A DNA stretch of 56,843 nt from an uncultured Pelagibacteraceae bacterium (GTDB lineage Bacteria > Pseudomonadota > Alphaproteobacteria > Pelagibacterales > Pelagibacteraceae). Each line of letters begins with the position of its first letter. The first letter of the stretch is position 1. The DNA lies in contig CACHRX010000004.1 of the NCBI GenBank assembly GCA_902582385.1, positions 1 through 56,843 on the forward strand. Reading direction: 5' to 3'. Made by a program: the position numbers and the translations under genes. Positions 30,548 through 38,834 of this stretch are shown in pieces. The notes beneath the pieces were generated by a model, which saw nothing but the letters and a program-made list of their open reading frames with translations, was not told where the DNA came from and ran no database searches.

Positions 30548-31221
30548 TGAGAAAAACCATATCTTTTTTCTAAGAATTTAATCACATTATGAATAATAAA
30601 AGTCATAAAAAGATATATTCCTCCTGCTACTATAAATACTTCAATGGGTTTAAAAGTTGTGGAAATTATATATTTCGCAACACCAGTTAGATCCATTAAC
30701 GTAACTGTACTTGCCAAAGATGTCCCTTTCATCATTAAAATGATTTCATTTCCATATGCTGGTAGGGATTGTCTAATGGCTATCGGTATTTGAATTTTAT
30801 AAAAAATAATTTTACTTGGGATTCCTAAGCTTTTGCCGGCCTCTATCATGCCTGGTTTTATTGTTTGGAATGCAGATCTTAAAATCTCTGAAGTATAAGC
30901 CCCAGTATTTAAAGCAAAGGCAATAATAGCACACCAATAAGGTTCTTTTAAAATAATCCATAAAAAGGTAGATCTTAAATATTCAATTTGGCCTAATCCA
31001 AAATAAATAATAAAAATTTGAACCAACAAAGGTGTTCCTCTAAAAACATATGAATATCCATAAGCAAATCTGTTTATAAAAATATTTTTATTTAATCTTA
31101 AAATTGCAAATATTAAACCAATGAGTAAACCAATTATTAATGATACTGATAATAATTTTAAAGTAATAATGGAGGCGTTTAATAATTTTGGAAAACTATT
31201 TATCATTAACTCAAGATCCAT
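30544..31221 (-). CDS. Polar amino acid/opine-type ABC transporter permease (HisM-like)
   Basis: 225 aa; GTPLLVQIFIIYFGL, GMIEAGKSLGIPSKIIFYKIQIPIAIRQSLPAYGNE EAA loop. Confidence 0.92.
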   Translation of the reverse strand: MDLELMINSFPKLLNASIITLKLLSVSLIIGLLIGLIFAILRLNKNIFINRFAYGYSYVFRGTPLLVQIFIIYFGLGQIEYLRSTFLWIILKEPYWCAIIAFALNTGAYTSEILRSAFQTIKPGMIEAGKSLGIPSKIIFYKIQIPIAIRQSLPAYGNEIILMMKGTSLASTVTLMDLTGVAKYIISTTFKPIEVFIVAGGIYLFMTFIIHNVIKFLEKRYGFSQ

Positions 31222-31913
31222 TAATAACCCCTGCTATATTTGATCTCTAATCTATTAATTAATTTCAAACTTAAAAATGTAAGCAATAAATATAGAACTG
31301 CAGCGAAAGAATAAAAGAACAACGGATCCCTAGTAGAGCCTGCAGCAACATAAGACTGTCTCATAATTTCAACCAATCCAGTAACTGATATTAAAGAAGT
31401 GTCTTTTAAAGTAATTTGCCAAACATTACTTAAATTTGGTATTGCTAGTCTTAAAGTTTGAGGAAGAATGATTTTAAAAAATTGAAAAAATTTATTTAAT
31501 CCTAAAACTTTTGAAGCTTCAAATTGACCTTTATCAATTGACTGAATTGCGCCTCTAAATACCTCAGTTGAGTAAGCACCTGAAATAATTCCAATTGCAA
31601 ATGCTCCTGTTATAAAAGCATTTATCTCTATATATTCATTATAACCAAAAATTGAAGCAACATACATTACAGCTCCTGTTCCTCCAAAAAAGAAAAGGTA
31701 TATAACTAATAATTCTGGCACCCCTCTAATTATTGTAGTGTAAGTATTTGCAATAAAATTAAAAAATTTATTTTTTGACAATTTTAGAGGTGTAAATATT
31801 AAAGCGAAAAAAAAACCTATCAACATAGCTGTTATCGAAACAGCAATTGTCATCAGTGTAGCAATAAATAATTCATCACCCCAACCTGTTTTTCCAAATG
31901 CTAGAAGTTCCAT
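31221..31913 (-). CDS. Polar amino acid/opine-type ABC transporter permease (HisQ-like)
   Basis: 230 aa; RGVPELLVIYLFFFGG, GQFEASKVLGLNKFFQFFKIILPQTLRLAIPNLSN. Confidence 0.92.
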   Translation of the reverse strand: MELLAFGKTGWGDELFIATLMTIAVSITAMLIGFFFALIFTPLKLSKNKFFNFIANTYTTIIRGVPELLVIYLFFFGGTGAVMYVASIFGYNEYIEINAFITGAFAIGIISGAYSTEVFRGAIQSIDKGQFEASKVLGLNKFFQFFKIILPQTLRLAIPNLSNVWQITLKDTSLISVTGLVEIMRQSYVAAGSTRDPLFFYSFAAVLYLLLTFLSLKLINRLEIKYSRGY

Positions 31914-31917
31914 AATG

Positions 31918-31943
31918 AAAAGGCGATTAATTAAATAATCGCC
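31918..31943 (-). terminator. Intra-operon hairpin between binding protein and permease genes
   Basis: GGCGATTA-N6-TAATCGCC (31922-31943), minus-strand TTTTC follows then ATG of permease at 31913. Confidence 0.65.
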
Positions 31944-31958
31944 ATTTCAAATAATTTA

Positions 31959-32789
31959 TTACATAGAAGCGTCGAAACCAAACCATTTAGTGGCAATTCT
32001 ACTAATGTCTCCATTTTTTCTTGCTTGATTAATAGCTTTATTAAATGATTTTAAAAGCTCAGTATCATCTTTTCTAATACCAACTCCAACACCATTACCA
32101 AATGCTCCTCCTGAAAAAGTTGGACCAACAAGTACAACTGGTTTTCCTGATTTTTCAGAATAATCAGTAAAAGCAACAGCAGCTGCTAGCGCAACATCAC
32201 ATCTTCCCGAAGCTAAATCTAAGTTAACTTCATCTTGAGTTTTATAGGTTCTTAAATTTATTTTACCTACATCACCTGACTCTAAAAAGTTTTGGTGAAT
32301 AGTTGCAGTTTGAGTACAAACAGTTTTTCCTGCAAGAGCACTCGTTAAAGTTTTAAGAGCTTTGTTGACAGTTGAACCACCTAAAGTAAGATTTACACCT
32401 TCAGGTGTATCTATTCCTTCTAGGTCTGAACCTTTCATTACTGCTAATGATGCTACTTCATCGGCATAACCTTGAGAAAAACTAATTGCTTTTTGTCTTT
32501 CTGCAGTAATTGACATTCCTGCCATAATCGCATCAAACTTTCTCATAATTAATGCAGGAATCATACCATCCCAATCTTGTTCTACTATTGTGCATTGTTT
32601 TCCCATGTATCTACATAGTGACCAAGCCAACTCTACTTCAAATCCAATTAATTTACCTGAAGCATCTTTTGAATTCCATGGAGGATAAGCACCTTCGGTT
32701 CCAATTTTTATTTTATCAGAAGCACTCACATTTCCAATGATTAACAATGAAGCAAGAACTGAAAAAATAGTTTTTTTAAATATATTCAT
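31959..32789 (-). CDS. ABC transporter substrate-binding protein (polar amino acid family 3)
   Basis: 276 aa; signal peptide, IKIGTEGAYPPWNSKDASGKLIGFEVELAWSLC. Confidence 0.94.
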   Translation of the reverse strand: MNIFKKTIFSVLASLLIIGNVSASDKIKIGTEGAYPPWNSKDASGKLIGFEVELAWSLCRYMGKQCTIVEQDWDGMIPALIMRKFDAIMAGMSITAERQKAISFSQGYADEVASLAVMKGSDLEGIDTPEGVNLTLGGSTVNKALKTLTSALAGKTVCTQTATIHQNFLESGDVGKINLRTYKTQDEVNLDLASGRCDVALAAAVAFTDYSEKSGKPVVLVGPTFSGGAFGNGVGVGIRKDDTELLKSFNKAINQARKNGDISRIATKWFGFDASM

Positions 32790-32852
32790 TATTTTCTCCT
32801 TTAATAAATTTGAGTTAAGTATTTCACAAATTAAAGAAATTAAAAAGAAAAA

Positions 32853-33893
32853 TTAATGATTTATTGAAGACGAAAAATTCCAAGAACAATCAAAACTTGG
32901 TATGTAAACTCTAGCTAAATTTGTATTTCCAAAATGATGGTTAAATACATTAAGCCAATTTTCAACTTGAAGAGGTTTTTTATCCTGGCTCCCTACTTGA
33001 GCTGTTATAACTCCTTTTGGTTTTAAAATTCTGACTAAGGATTCCATATTTTTAGCAGCTAAATCTATACAAAATTGATCATCGTTCAAATCCACAAATA
33101 TATGATCGTAGGCATCATCACTAACTGACTTTATACTTTCAAATGCATCTCCCCATACACATTTAACTGAATTTTTTTCAGTAGCTTTTTTTCCTATTTC
33201 TCCTAAATGCCTACTACAAACATCAACAACTTCAGGATCAAGTTCGTACCAGTCAACAAAATTAAATTTTTTAGAGATACATTCTCTTGCAACACCACCA
33301 TCACCGCCACCTATTATCGCTGCTCTTTCATTTTTTTTATTTAATTTTAAACCAGCTCCAACAAAAGTTGAGCTATACAAATGTTCATCTGAAGCAGCCA
33401 CCTGTATTTCTCCATCTATAAATAATGATTTACCAAATTCTTCTAGTTCTAAAATTTCTATGTGTTGACCAACTTTAGATTTAAAATCTTCTAAAACCTC
33501 ATTAACAATATATGATTTTTGTAATCCAGGTGAGCTATAGATGTCATGATAAAGAGATTGGGTATCTCTATTAAATTCTTTTTTTACAATTCTTTTGTGT
33601 TTAAATTCTTTTTTAACAATATCAATTGCCACTGATGGGCTAACTTTTCCACAGGTAAAAAAATCAAAACTAATTATTCCCTTTTCTGGAAATGTATGAA
33701 AGCTAATGTGGCTTTCTGCTAATAAAGCTAAAATAGTAAAGCCCTGAGGTTCAAATTTATATTTAGAAATATTCAGGATAGTCACGTCTGCCGCTTTAGC
33801 GATTTTATTTATGATTTTTTCAAAAACTGAGGGATCGTACTCTTTTGTAGTACCTATAATATCTAAAGTAATATGCTCCCCAACTTTAATCAT
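32853..33893 (-). CDS. Fused S-adenosylmethionine decarboxylase (class 1B) - spermidine synthase-type aminopropyltransferase
   Basis: 346 aa; N-terminal LLAESHISFHTFPEKGIISFDFFTCG (AdoMetDC processing site), C-terminal AAIIGGGDGGVARE...ELDPEVVDVC...DHIFVDLNDD. Confidence 0.93.
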   Translation of the reverse strand: MIKVGEHITLDIIGTTKEYDPSVFEKIINKIAKAADVTILNISKYKFEPQGFTILALLAESHISFHTFPEKGIISFDFFTCGKVSPSVAIDIVKKEFKHKRIVKKEFNRDTQSLYHDIYSSPGLQKSYIVNEVLEDFKSKVGQHIEILELEEFGKSLFIDGEIQVAASDEHLYSSTFVGAGLKLNKKNERAAIIGGGDGGVARECISKKFNFVDWYELDPEVVDVCSRHLGEIGKKATEKNSVKCVWGDAFESIKSVSDDAYDHIFVDLNDDQFCIDLAAKNMESLVRILKPKGVITAQVGSQDKKPLQVENWLNVFNHHFGNTNLARVYIPSFDCSWNFSSSINH

Positions 33894-33894
33894 C

Positions 33895-34551
33895 TTACCC
33901 TTTTTTATAATTCTTAGCCTTATCTAAAACTTTTTTCATTTCTTCAAATGAAAGTATCTTAGGTTGTCCTAATTTTAAAGCAATAGTGTATTGATGACAA
34001 ATATTTTCTATCTCTTGTGCAAGTTCAAATGCATCCTCTAAATTCTTTCCAAAAGCAACCTGGCCGTGATTAGACATTAAACAAGCAGATCTATTTTCTA
34101 AAGCTTTAGTTACATTTTTAGATAATTCCTTTGTTCCAAAAGTTGCATATTCAGCACATTTAATGTCATCTCCTCCCGCTAGAGCAATCATGTAATGAAA
34201 AGGTGGAATTGATTTTCCATGTGAAGATACAGCTGTTGCGTGAGGAGAATGAGCATGAACAATAGCATGTGCTTCTTTTTTATTTGCATAAATATCTCGA
34301 TGAAATCTCCATTCGGATGATGGTTGGTTGGTTTTATCAATTTTTTCTTCTTCCTCATTTAAACCCATAAAAACAATATCTTCAGGCTTTAGTGTTTCAT
34401 ATTTTTTTCCTGATGGAGTAATTAAGTATCCCTCAATATCATCTTCTCTTCCTCTCAATGATATATTGCCTGATCTAAGAGGTGAAAGATTTGTAGAATT
34501 TAATTTTATCGAATATTCAATAATTTGATTTCTTTGATCTAAATTCTTCAT
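33895..34551 (-). CDS. Class II aldolase/adducin family protein (FucA-like; MtnB or DHAP-shunt aldolase candidate)
   Basis: 218 aa; SGNISLRG, AIVHAHSPHATAVSS, ACLMSNHGQVAFG; ATGA overlap with mtnA. Confidence 0.9.
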   Translation of the reverse strand: MKNLDQRNQIIEYSIKLNSTNLSPLRSGNISLRGREDDIEGYLITPSGKKYETLKPEDIVFMGLNEEEEKIDKTNQPSSEWRFHRDIYANKKEAHAIVHAHSPHATAVSSHGKSIPPFHYMIALAGGDDIKCAEYATFGTKELSKNVTKALENRSACLMSNHGQVAFGKNLEDAFELAQEIENICHQYTIALKLGQPKILSFEEMKKVLDKAKNYKKG

Positions 34552-35618
34552 TTGAATAATTCTTTAAGTCCTTTTTCTGATGCTTCACATACACCTTTTT
34601 CAGTAATTAATCCTGTAACATATTTTGCTGGGGTTACATCAAAAGCTAAATTCATAGCTTTACTTTTTTTTGGATAAATTTGTATTTTCTTTATGTCTCC
34701 TTTTTCATCTAAACCTTCCAAATGAGATAATTCCTCTGAATTTCTCTTTTCAATCGGAATATCTTTGTGATCTTTTATATTCCAGTCAATTGTTGAACTT
34801 GGTAGTGCAACATAAAAAGGAACTTTATTATCATGAGCCGCAAGTGCTTTAAGATAAGTTCCAACTTTATTACAAACATCTCCATTGGCTAGAGTTCTAT
34901 CTGTTCCAACAATACACATATCAACCTCACCTCTTTGCATTAATATGCCGCCTGTATTATCTGCAATGATTGTATTCTTTATTCCCTCTTCATTTAATTC
35001 ATAAGAGGTAAGATTTGCTCCTTGATTTCTTGGTCTAGTTTCATCTGCCCACACATGAACTGGAATTCCTTTTTTGTGTGCATGATAAATTGGAGAAGTT
35101 GCGGTCCCCCAATTTATTGTTGCAAGCCAACCTGCATTGCAGTGAGTTAATATATTAATTGTATCTTTTTTTTTATTATAGATTTCTTCAATTATCTTTA
35201 GACCATTTAATCCAATACTTTTACAAAATTGAATATCTTCTTCACATATATCTTTTGCTTCATTCAAAGCTATCTCTAAAATTTTATTACTATTAACGCC
35301 TGATAATTTATTCATCATTCTATCAACAGCCCAATTTAAATTTATTGCTGTTGGTCTTGAATTAATTAAATCTTCTGCAGATTTCTTTAAAAATGATTGG
35401 TCATTATTTTCAATTATAGCTAAAACCATTCCATATGCTGCTGTAGCTCCTATTAGAGGCGCACCTCTTACTTCCATTACTTTGATTGCATTTATTGCAT
35501 CATTAATATTTTTAAGATCTTTAATAATAAATTGATGTGGAAGTTTTGTTTGATCAATAATCTTTACAATATTATTTTCAAACCAAATAGTACGATATTC
35601 TTTTCCTTCTATTCTCAT
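34548..35618 (-). CDS. mtnA: S-methyl-5-thioribose-1-phosphate isomerase
   Basis: 356 aa; EVRGAPLIGATAAYGM, NILTHCNAGWLATINWGTA, WADETRPRNQGANLTSYEL, VGTDRTLANGDVCNKVGTY. Confidence 0.96.
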   Translation of the reverse strand: MRIEGKEYRTIWFENNIVKIIDQTKLPHQFIIKDLKNINDAINAIKVMEVRGAPLIGATAAYGMVLAIIENNDQSFLKKSAEDLINSRPTAINLNWAVDRMMNKLSGVNSNKILEIALNEAKDICEEDIQFCKSIGLNGLKIIEEIYNKKKDTINILTHCNAGWLATINWGTATSPIYHAHKKGIPVHVWADETRPRNQGANLTSYELNEEGIKNTIIADNTGGILMQRGEVDMCIVGTDRTLANGDVCNKVGTYLKALAAHDNKVPFYVALPSSTIDWNIKDHKDIPIEKRNSEELSHLEGLDEKGDIKKIQIYPKKSKAMNLAFDVTPAKYVTGLITEKGVCEASEKGLKELFK

Positions 35619-36487
35619 TGATTTAAAACTCTACCAGCAACAGTTTTAAGTTTTTCTATTGTCTTTTTTGTTCTTTTCTCAGGTGCTGTGATAATTGCTA
35701 CATCTAAACAACTATTAGTTGGATCTTTAGGATCGATATGTTCTTCAAAATTATTAATTAAATTTTTAATCATATTTTTTGCCTTAGCGGCATTACCTAA
35801 GAGAACCTTTATAACTTGCTGAACATCAACATTTTCATGATCAGGATGCCAACAATCATAATCAGTAACCATTGAAACAGATGCATATCTTATTTCTGCC
35901 TCTCTTGCTAACTTAGCCTCTGGCATATTTGTCATCCCAATTACATCAGCTTTCCATGATCTATATAAATTTGACTCAGCTAATGTTGAAAATTGAGGTC
36001 CTTCCATAACAACATATGTTCCATTTCTTTGATACTCAATTTTTTCTTTTTTCATAGCCTCTTCACAAGCATTCATTAAACCATTTGATGTAGGATGAGC
36101 CATAGATACATGAGCTACTATTTCATCGTCAAAAAATGTTTTTTCTCTTGCAAATGTTCTATCAATAAACTGATTTACAATAACAAATTTTCCAGGTGGT
36201 AAATCTTCTTTCAAAGATCCTACCGCAGAAATTGATACTATGTCGGTTACCCCTAACTGCTTTAGTGCATCAATATTGGCTCTAAAATTTATCTTAGTAG
36301 GTGAAATAAAATGACCTCTTCCATGTCTTGGTAAAAAGTAAATTTCTTTATTATTATAGTTAGTTTTTAAAATTTTATCAGATGTTTTTCCCCAAGGAGT
36401 ATCTAATTCCAGAAGTTCTCTTTTTTTAAATTCTTCTACATCATATAGACCACTTCCTCCTATTATTGCTAATTTATTTATTGCCAT
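35615..36487 (-). CDS. mtnP: S-methyl-5'-thioadenosine phosphorylase
   Basis: 290 aa; IIGGSGLYD, FLPRHGRGHFISPTKINFRANIDALK, VVMEGPQFSTLAESNLYRSW, GMTNMPEAKLAREAE. Confidence 0.96.
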   Translation of the reverse strand: MAINKLAIIGGSGLYDVEEFKKRELLELDTPWGKTSDKILKTNYNNKEIYFLPRHGRGHFISPTKINFRANIDALKQLGVTDIVSISAVGSLKEDLPPGKFVIVNQFIDRTFAREKTFFDDEIVAHVSMAHPTSNGLMNACEEAMKKEKIEYQRNGTYVVMEGPQFSTLAESNLYRSWKADVIGMTNMPEAKLAREAEIRYASVSMVTDYDCWHPDHENVDVQQVIKVLLGNAAKAKNMIKNLINNFEEHIDPKDPTNSCLDVAIITAPEKRTKKTIEKLKTVAGRVLNQ

Positions 36488-36525
36488 GTTTAAAAATTAA
36501 TTTATTTATAGTTTAATAAACTATT

Positions 36526-37053
36526 ATGAATTTAAAAGATTTTATTCGATCTATTCCAGATTATCCTAAAAAAGGGATATTATTTAGAGATATAACTACT
36601 CTAATAAAAGATGAAAATGCTTTTGCAGAAACAATTAATCAAATAATCGAAAAATCAAAAAAATATAAATTTGATAAAATAGCAGCTATAGAGTCTAGAG
36701 GATTTGTATTTGCTTCAGCAGTTTCTTATATTTTAAAGAAGCCTTTTATAATGCTTAGAAAAAAAGATAAATTACCAGCTGATGTGCATTCAGTAGATTT
36801 TGAACTTGAGTATGGAACTGCCACCATAGAAGTCCACAAGGATTCTATTAATCAAAATGATAAAGTATTAATAATAGATGATCTAATAGCTACTGGTGGA
36901 ACAGCAGAAGCATCAGCAAAATTAATTGAACTTTCAAAAGGCAAAGTTGCTGCTTTTATTTTTGTTATTAATTTATTTGATCTAGGTGGTTCAGATAATT
37001 TAAAAAAAAATGGTTACAAAACAGAAAACTTAATTGATTTTCCAGGACATTAA
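36526..37053 (+). CDS. apt: Adenine phosphoribosyltransferase
   Basis: 175 aa; IRSIPDYPKKGILFRDITTLI, ESRGFVFA, VLIIDDLIATGGTAEA. Confidence 0.96.
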   Translation: MNLKDFIRSIPDYPKKGILFRDITTLIKDENAFAETINQIIEKSKKYKFDKIAAIESRGFVFASAVSYILKKPFIMLRKKDKLPADVHSVDFELEYGTATIEVHKDSINQNDKVLIIDDLIATGGTAEASAKLIELSKGKVAAFIFVINLFDLGGSDNLKKNGYKTENLIDFPGH

Positions 37054-37054
37054 A

Positions 37055-37131
37055 TGGTAGCGGGAAGTGGGATCGAACCACTGACCTCAGGCTTATGAGT
37101 CCTGCGCTCTAACCAACTGAGCTACCCCGCC
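37055..37131 (-). tRNA. tRNA with CAT anticodon (probably elongator tRNA-Met)
   Basis: Reverse complement GGCGGGGTAGCTCAGTTGGTTAGAGCGCAGGACTCATAAGCCTGAGGTCAGTGGTTCGATCCCACTTCCCGCTACCA folds as cloverleaf, encoded CCA, anticodon loop CTCATAA. Confidence 0.93.
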
Positions 37132-37193
37132 ATTAAGATAATAATGATATATACTACTTTTAAATTTTGATGCAAATAACTAAAATTGAGGTA

Positions 37194-37400
37194 TTAAAAA
37201 ATCAAAATACCAAATGATATAATGACAAAAAAAGCTCCAAATAAAAACACTATTTTTTTTACACTCTCTTTTTTTTGATCTAATCTGACCCTATTTAATA
37301 GGACATTTATGTTGGTACTTTTTGAATAATCAAGTTCTCTATCTTCAAACGAGTATTTTGATAAAAATTTTTTTTTAAGCGATGATAATGAATTTTTCAC
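37194..37400 (-). CDS. Small C-terminally anchored membrane protein A (68 aa), hypothetical
   Basis: Single C-terminal TM; shares INVLxxRVxxxQ motif with the adjacent ORF. Confidence 0.6.
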   Translation of the reverse strand: MKNSLSSLKKKFLSKYSFEDRELDYSKSTNINVLLNRVRLDQKKESVKKIVFLFGAFFVIISFGILIF

Positions 37401-37440
37401 GAACTTATTTAACCATTAAACTAAATTTTTTACAAATATT

Positions 37441-37683
37441 TTATGTTGATAAATAAATTCCTAAAGAGCCTAAAATAGTTAAAAACAAAATAAATATCGC
37501 TAGATTTTGTTTTTTCTCTTTGTTTTGTTCTTGCTGGACTCTAGATTTGAGAACATTAATATCTACTCTTCTTTTAATCATAATGTTTTCTTCATCATCT
37601 GGTTTTAAAGGCTTATTGAAATTGTTTTCTGTATCAGGGGTCTGATTTGTCAAAGTTTCAATTTCAAAGCCTTTAAATTTCAT
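37441..37683 (-). CDS. Small C-terminally anchored membrane protein B (80 aa), hypothetical
   Basis: RRVDINVLKSRVQQEQNKEKKQNLAIFILFLTILGSLGIYL resembles the adjacent 68-aa ORF. Confidence 0.6.
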   Translation of the reverse strand: MKFKGFEIETLTNQTPDTENNFNKPLKPDDEENIMIKRRVDINVLKSRVQQEQNKEKKQNLAIFILFLTILGSLGIYLST

Positions 37684-37796
37684 GAGTTTATTAAATCATA
37701 CCCATATTAGATAAACAATTTTAAAAAGTTCAAAGTGGGTCACTATTATGTTGACATATGTCCATTTTGGGTCTCATACTTAAAATTCGTAAAATT

Positions 37797-38834
37797 ATGA
37801 ACATCAGACAAATAGATTTTTCAAAAGTAATTAATGATGAACAAGTTTATGATCATATGATGGCCAACTATGATCAATTGGGAAATGATTGGATCAATCA
37901 TCAATGGAAATGGATCAATGCAGTTTATCAAGCTTTCAAGGATCACTATAAATATATGATTATCATTTGTCTTATTGAGAAAACTTTACAATTTTATGAT
38001 CAGATGAATATTAAATTATCATATGATCAATTTTATTCAAAAAATTTCCTTCAAATAGATAAATTTAGTATCACAGAATTATGTGAAAAATTGCAATTAC
38101 CAAAAGAAACTATAAGAAGAAAAGTTTTAGAACTTGAAAAATTAGGCGTTCTTAAAAGACAGAAAAAACAAATTATAATTGATCGTAGCTCATTTACCTT
38201 TGTTAAACCTGAAAAGCAAATGAAATATACAGCTGGTTATATTTTGAAAATCTCAGAAATACTTAACAAAGAAAAACTTTATTCAAAAAAACTTGAAACA
38301 AAAATAATTGAAAATGTTTTAAAGAAAAATTTCTCTATTACTTGGAGATGGTTTTATAAAATGCAAATTCCTATGATTATAGGATATCATGATATGTTTA
38401 AGGACTTAACAACATTTCACGTTTGGGGAACAGTTTGTATGAACCAAGCTTTTAATTATAAAACAGCTTTAAATAAAAGGAACGGTTCCAATCAAACCCA
38501 TGGGTATATAAATTTTCAAAGAGAACTATTTAAAGGTGATTATAATAAATATAATGAGTCATTAATATTAGGTGAAAAAGCTAAAAGTAATGGTGTTAGT
38601 GCTATGTCTGTTTCTGACATGACTGGGATACCTCGAGCAACAGTAATTAGAAAATGTAAGTTTTTAATAAAAAATGATTACTTAAAATTAAATGAAAAAA
38701 AACAATATATTTTATCAGGTTTTAATGTTCGAAGAGTTATTCCATATCAAAAATTAATTTTCAAAAATAAAGCTAAATTCATTAGAAAAGTTCTTAATCT
38801 GTTAACAATTTCATTAGGAGAGGGATGGAAGTAG
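37797..38834 (+). CDS. Putative transcriptional regulator with two winged-HTH segments
   Basis: ORF track starts at 37758, but ATG at 37797 (MNIRQIDFSKV) is a plausible alternative start. HTH-like: SITELCEKLQLPKETIRRKVLELEKLGVLKRQ and MSVSDMTGIPRATVIRKCKFLIKNDYLKL. Confidence 0.6.
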   Translation: MNIRQIDFSKVINDEQVYDHMMANYDQLGNDWINHQWKWINAVYQAFKDHYKYMIIICLIEKTLQFYDQMNIKLSYDQFYSKNFLQIDKFSITELCEKLQLPKETIRRKVLELEKLGVLKRQKKQIIIDRSSFTFVKPEKQMKYTAGYILKISEILNKEKLYSKKLETKIIENVLKKNFSITWRWFYKMQIPMIIGYHDMFKDLTTFHVWGTVCMNQAFNYKTALNKRNGSNQTHGYINFQRELFKGDYNKYNESLILGEKAKSNGVSAMSVSDMTGIPRATVIRKCKFLIKNDYLKLNEKKQYILSGFNVRRVIPYQKLIFKNKAKFIRKVLNLLTISLGEGWK

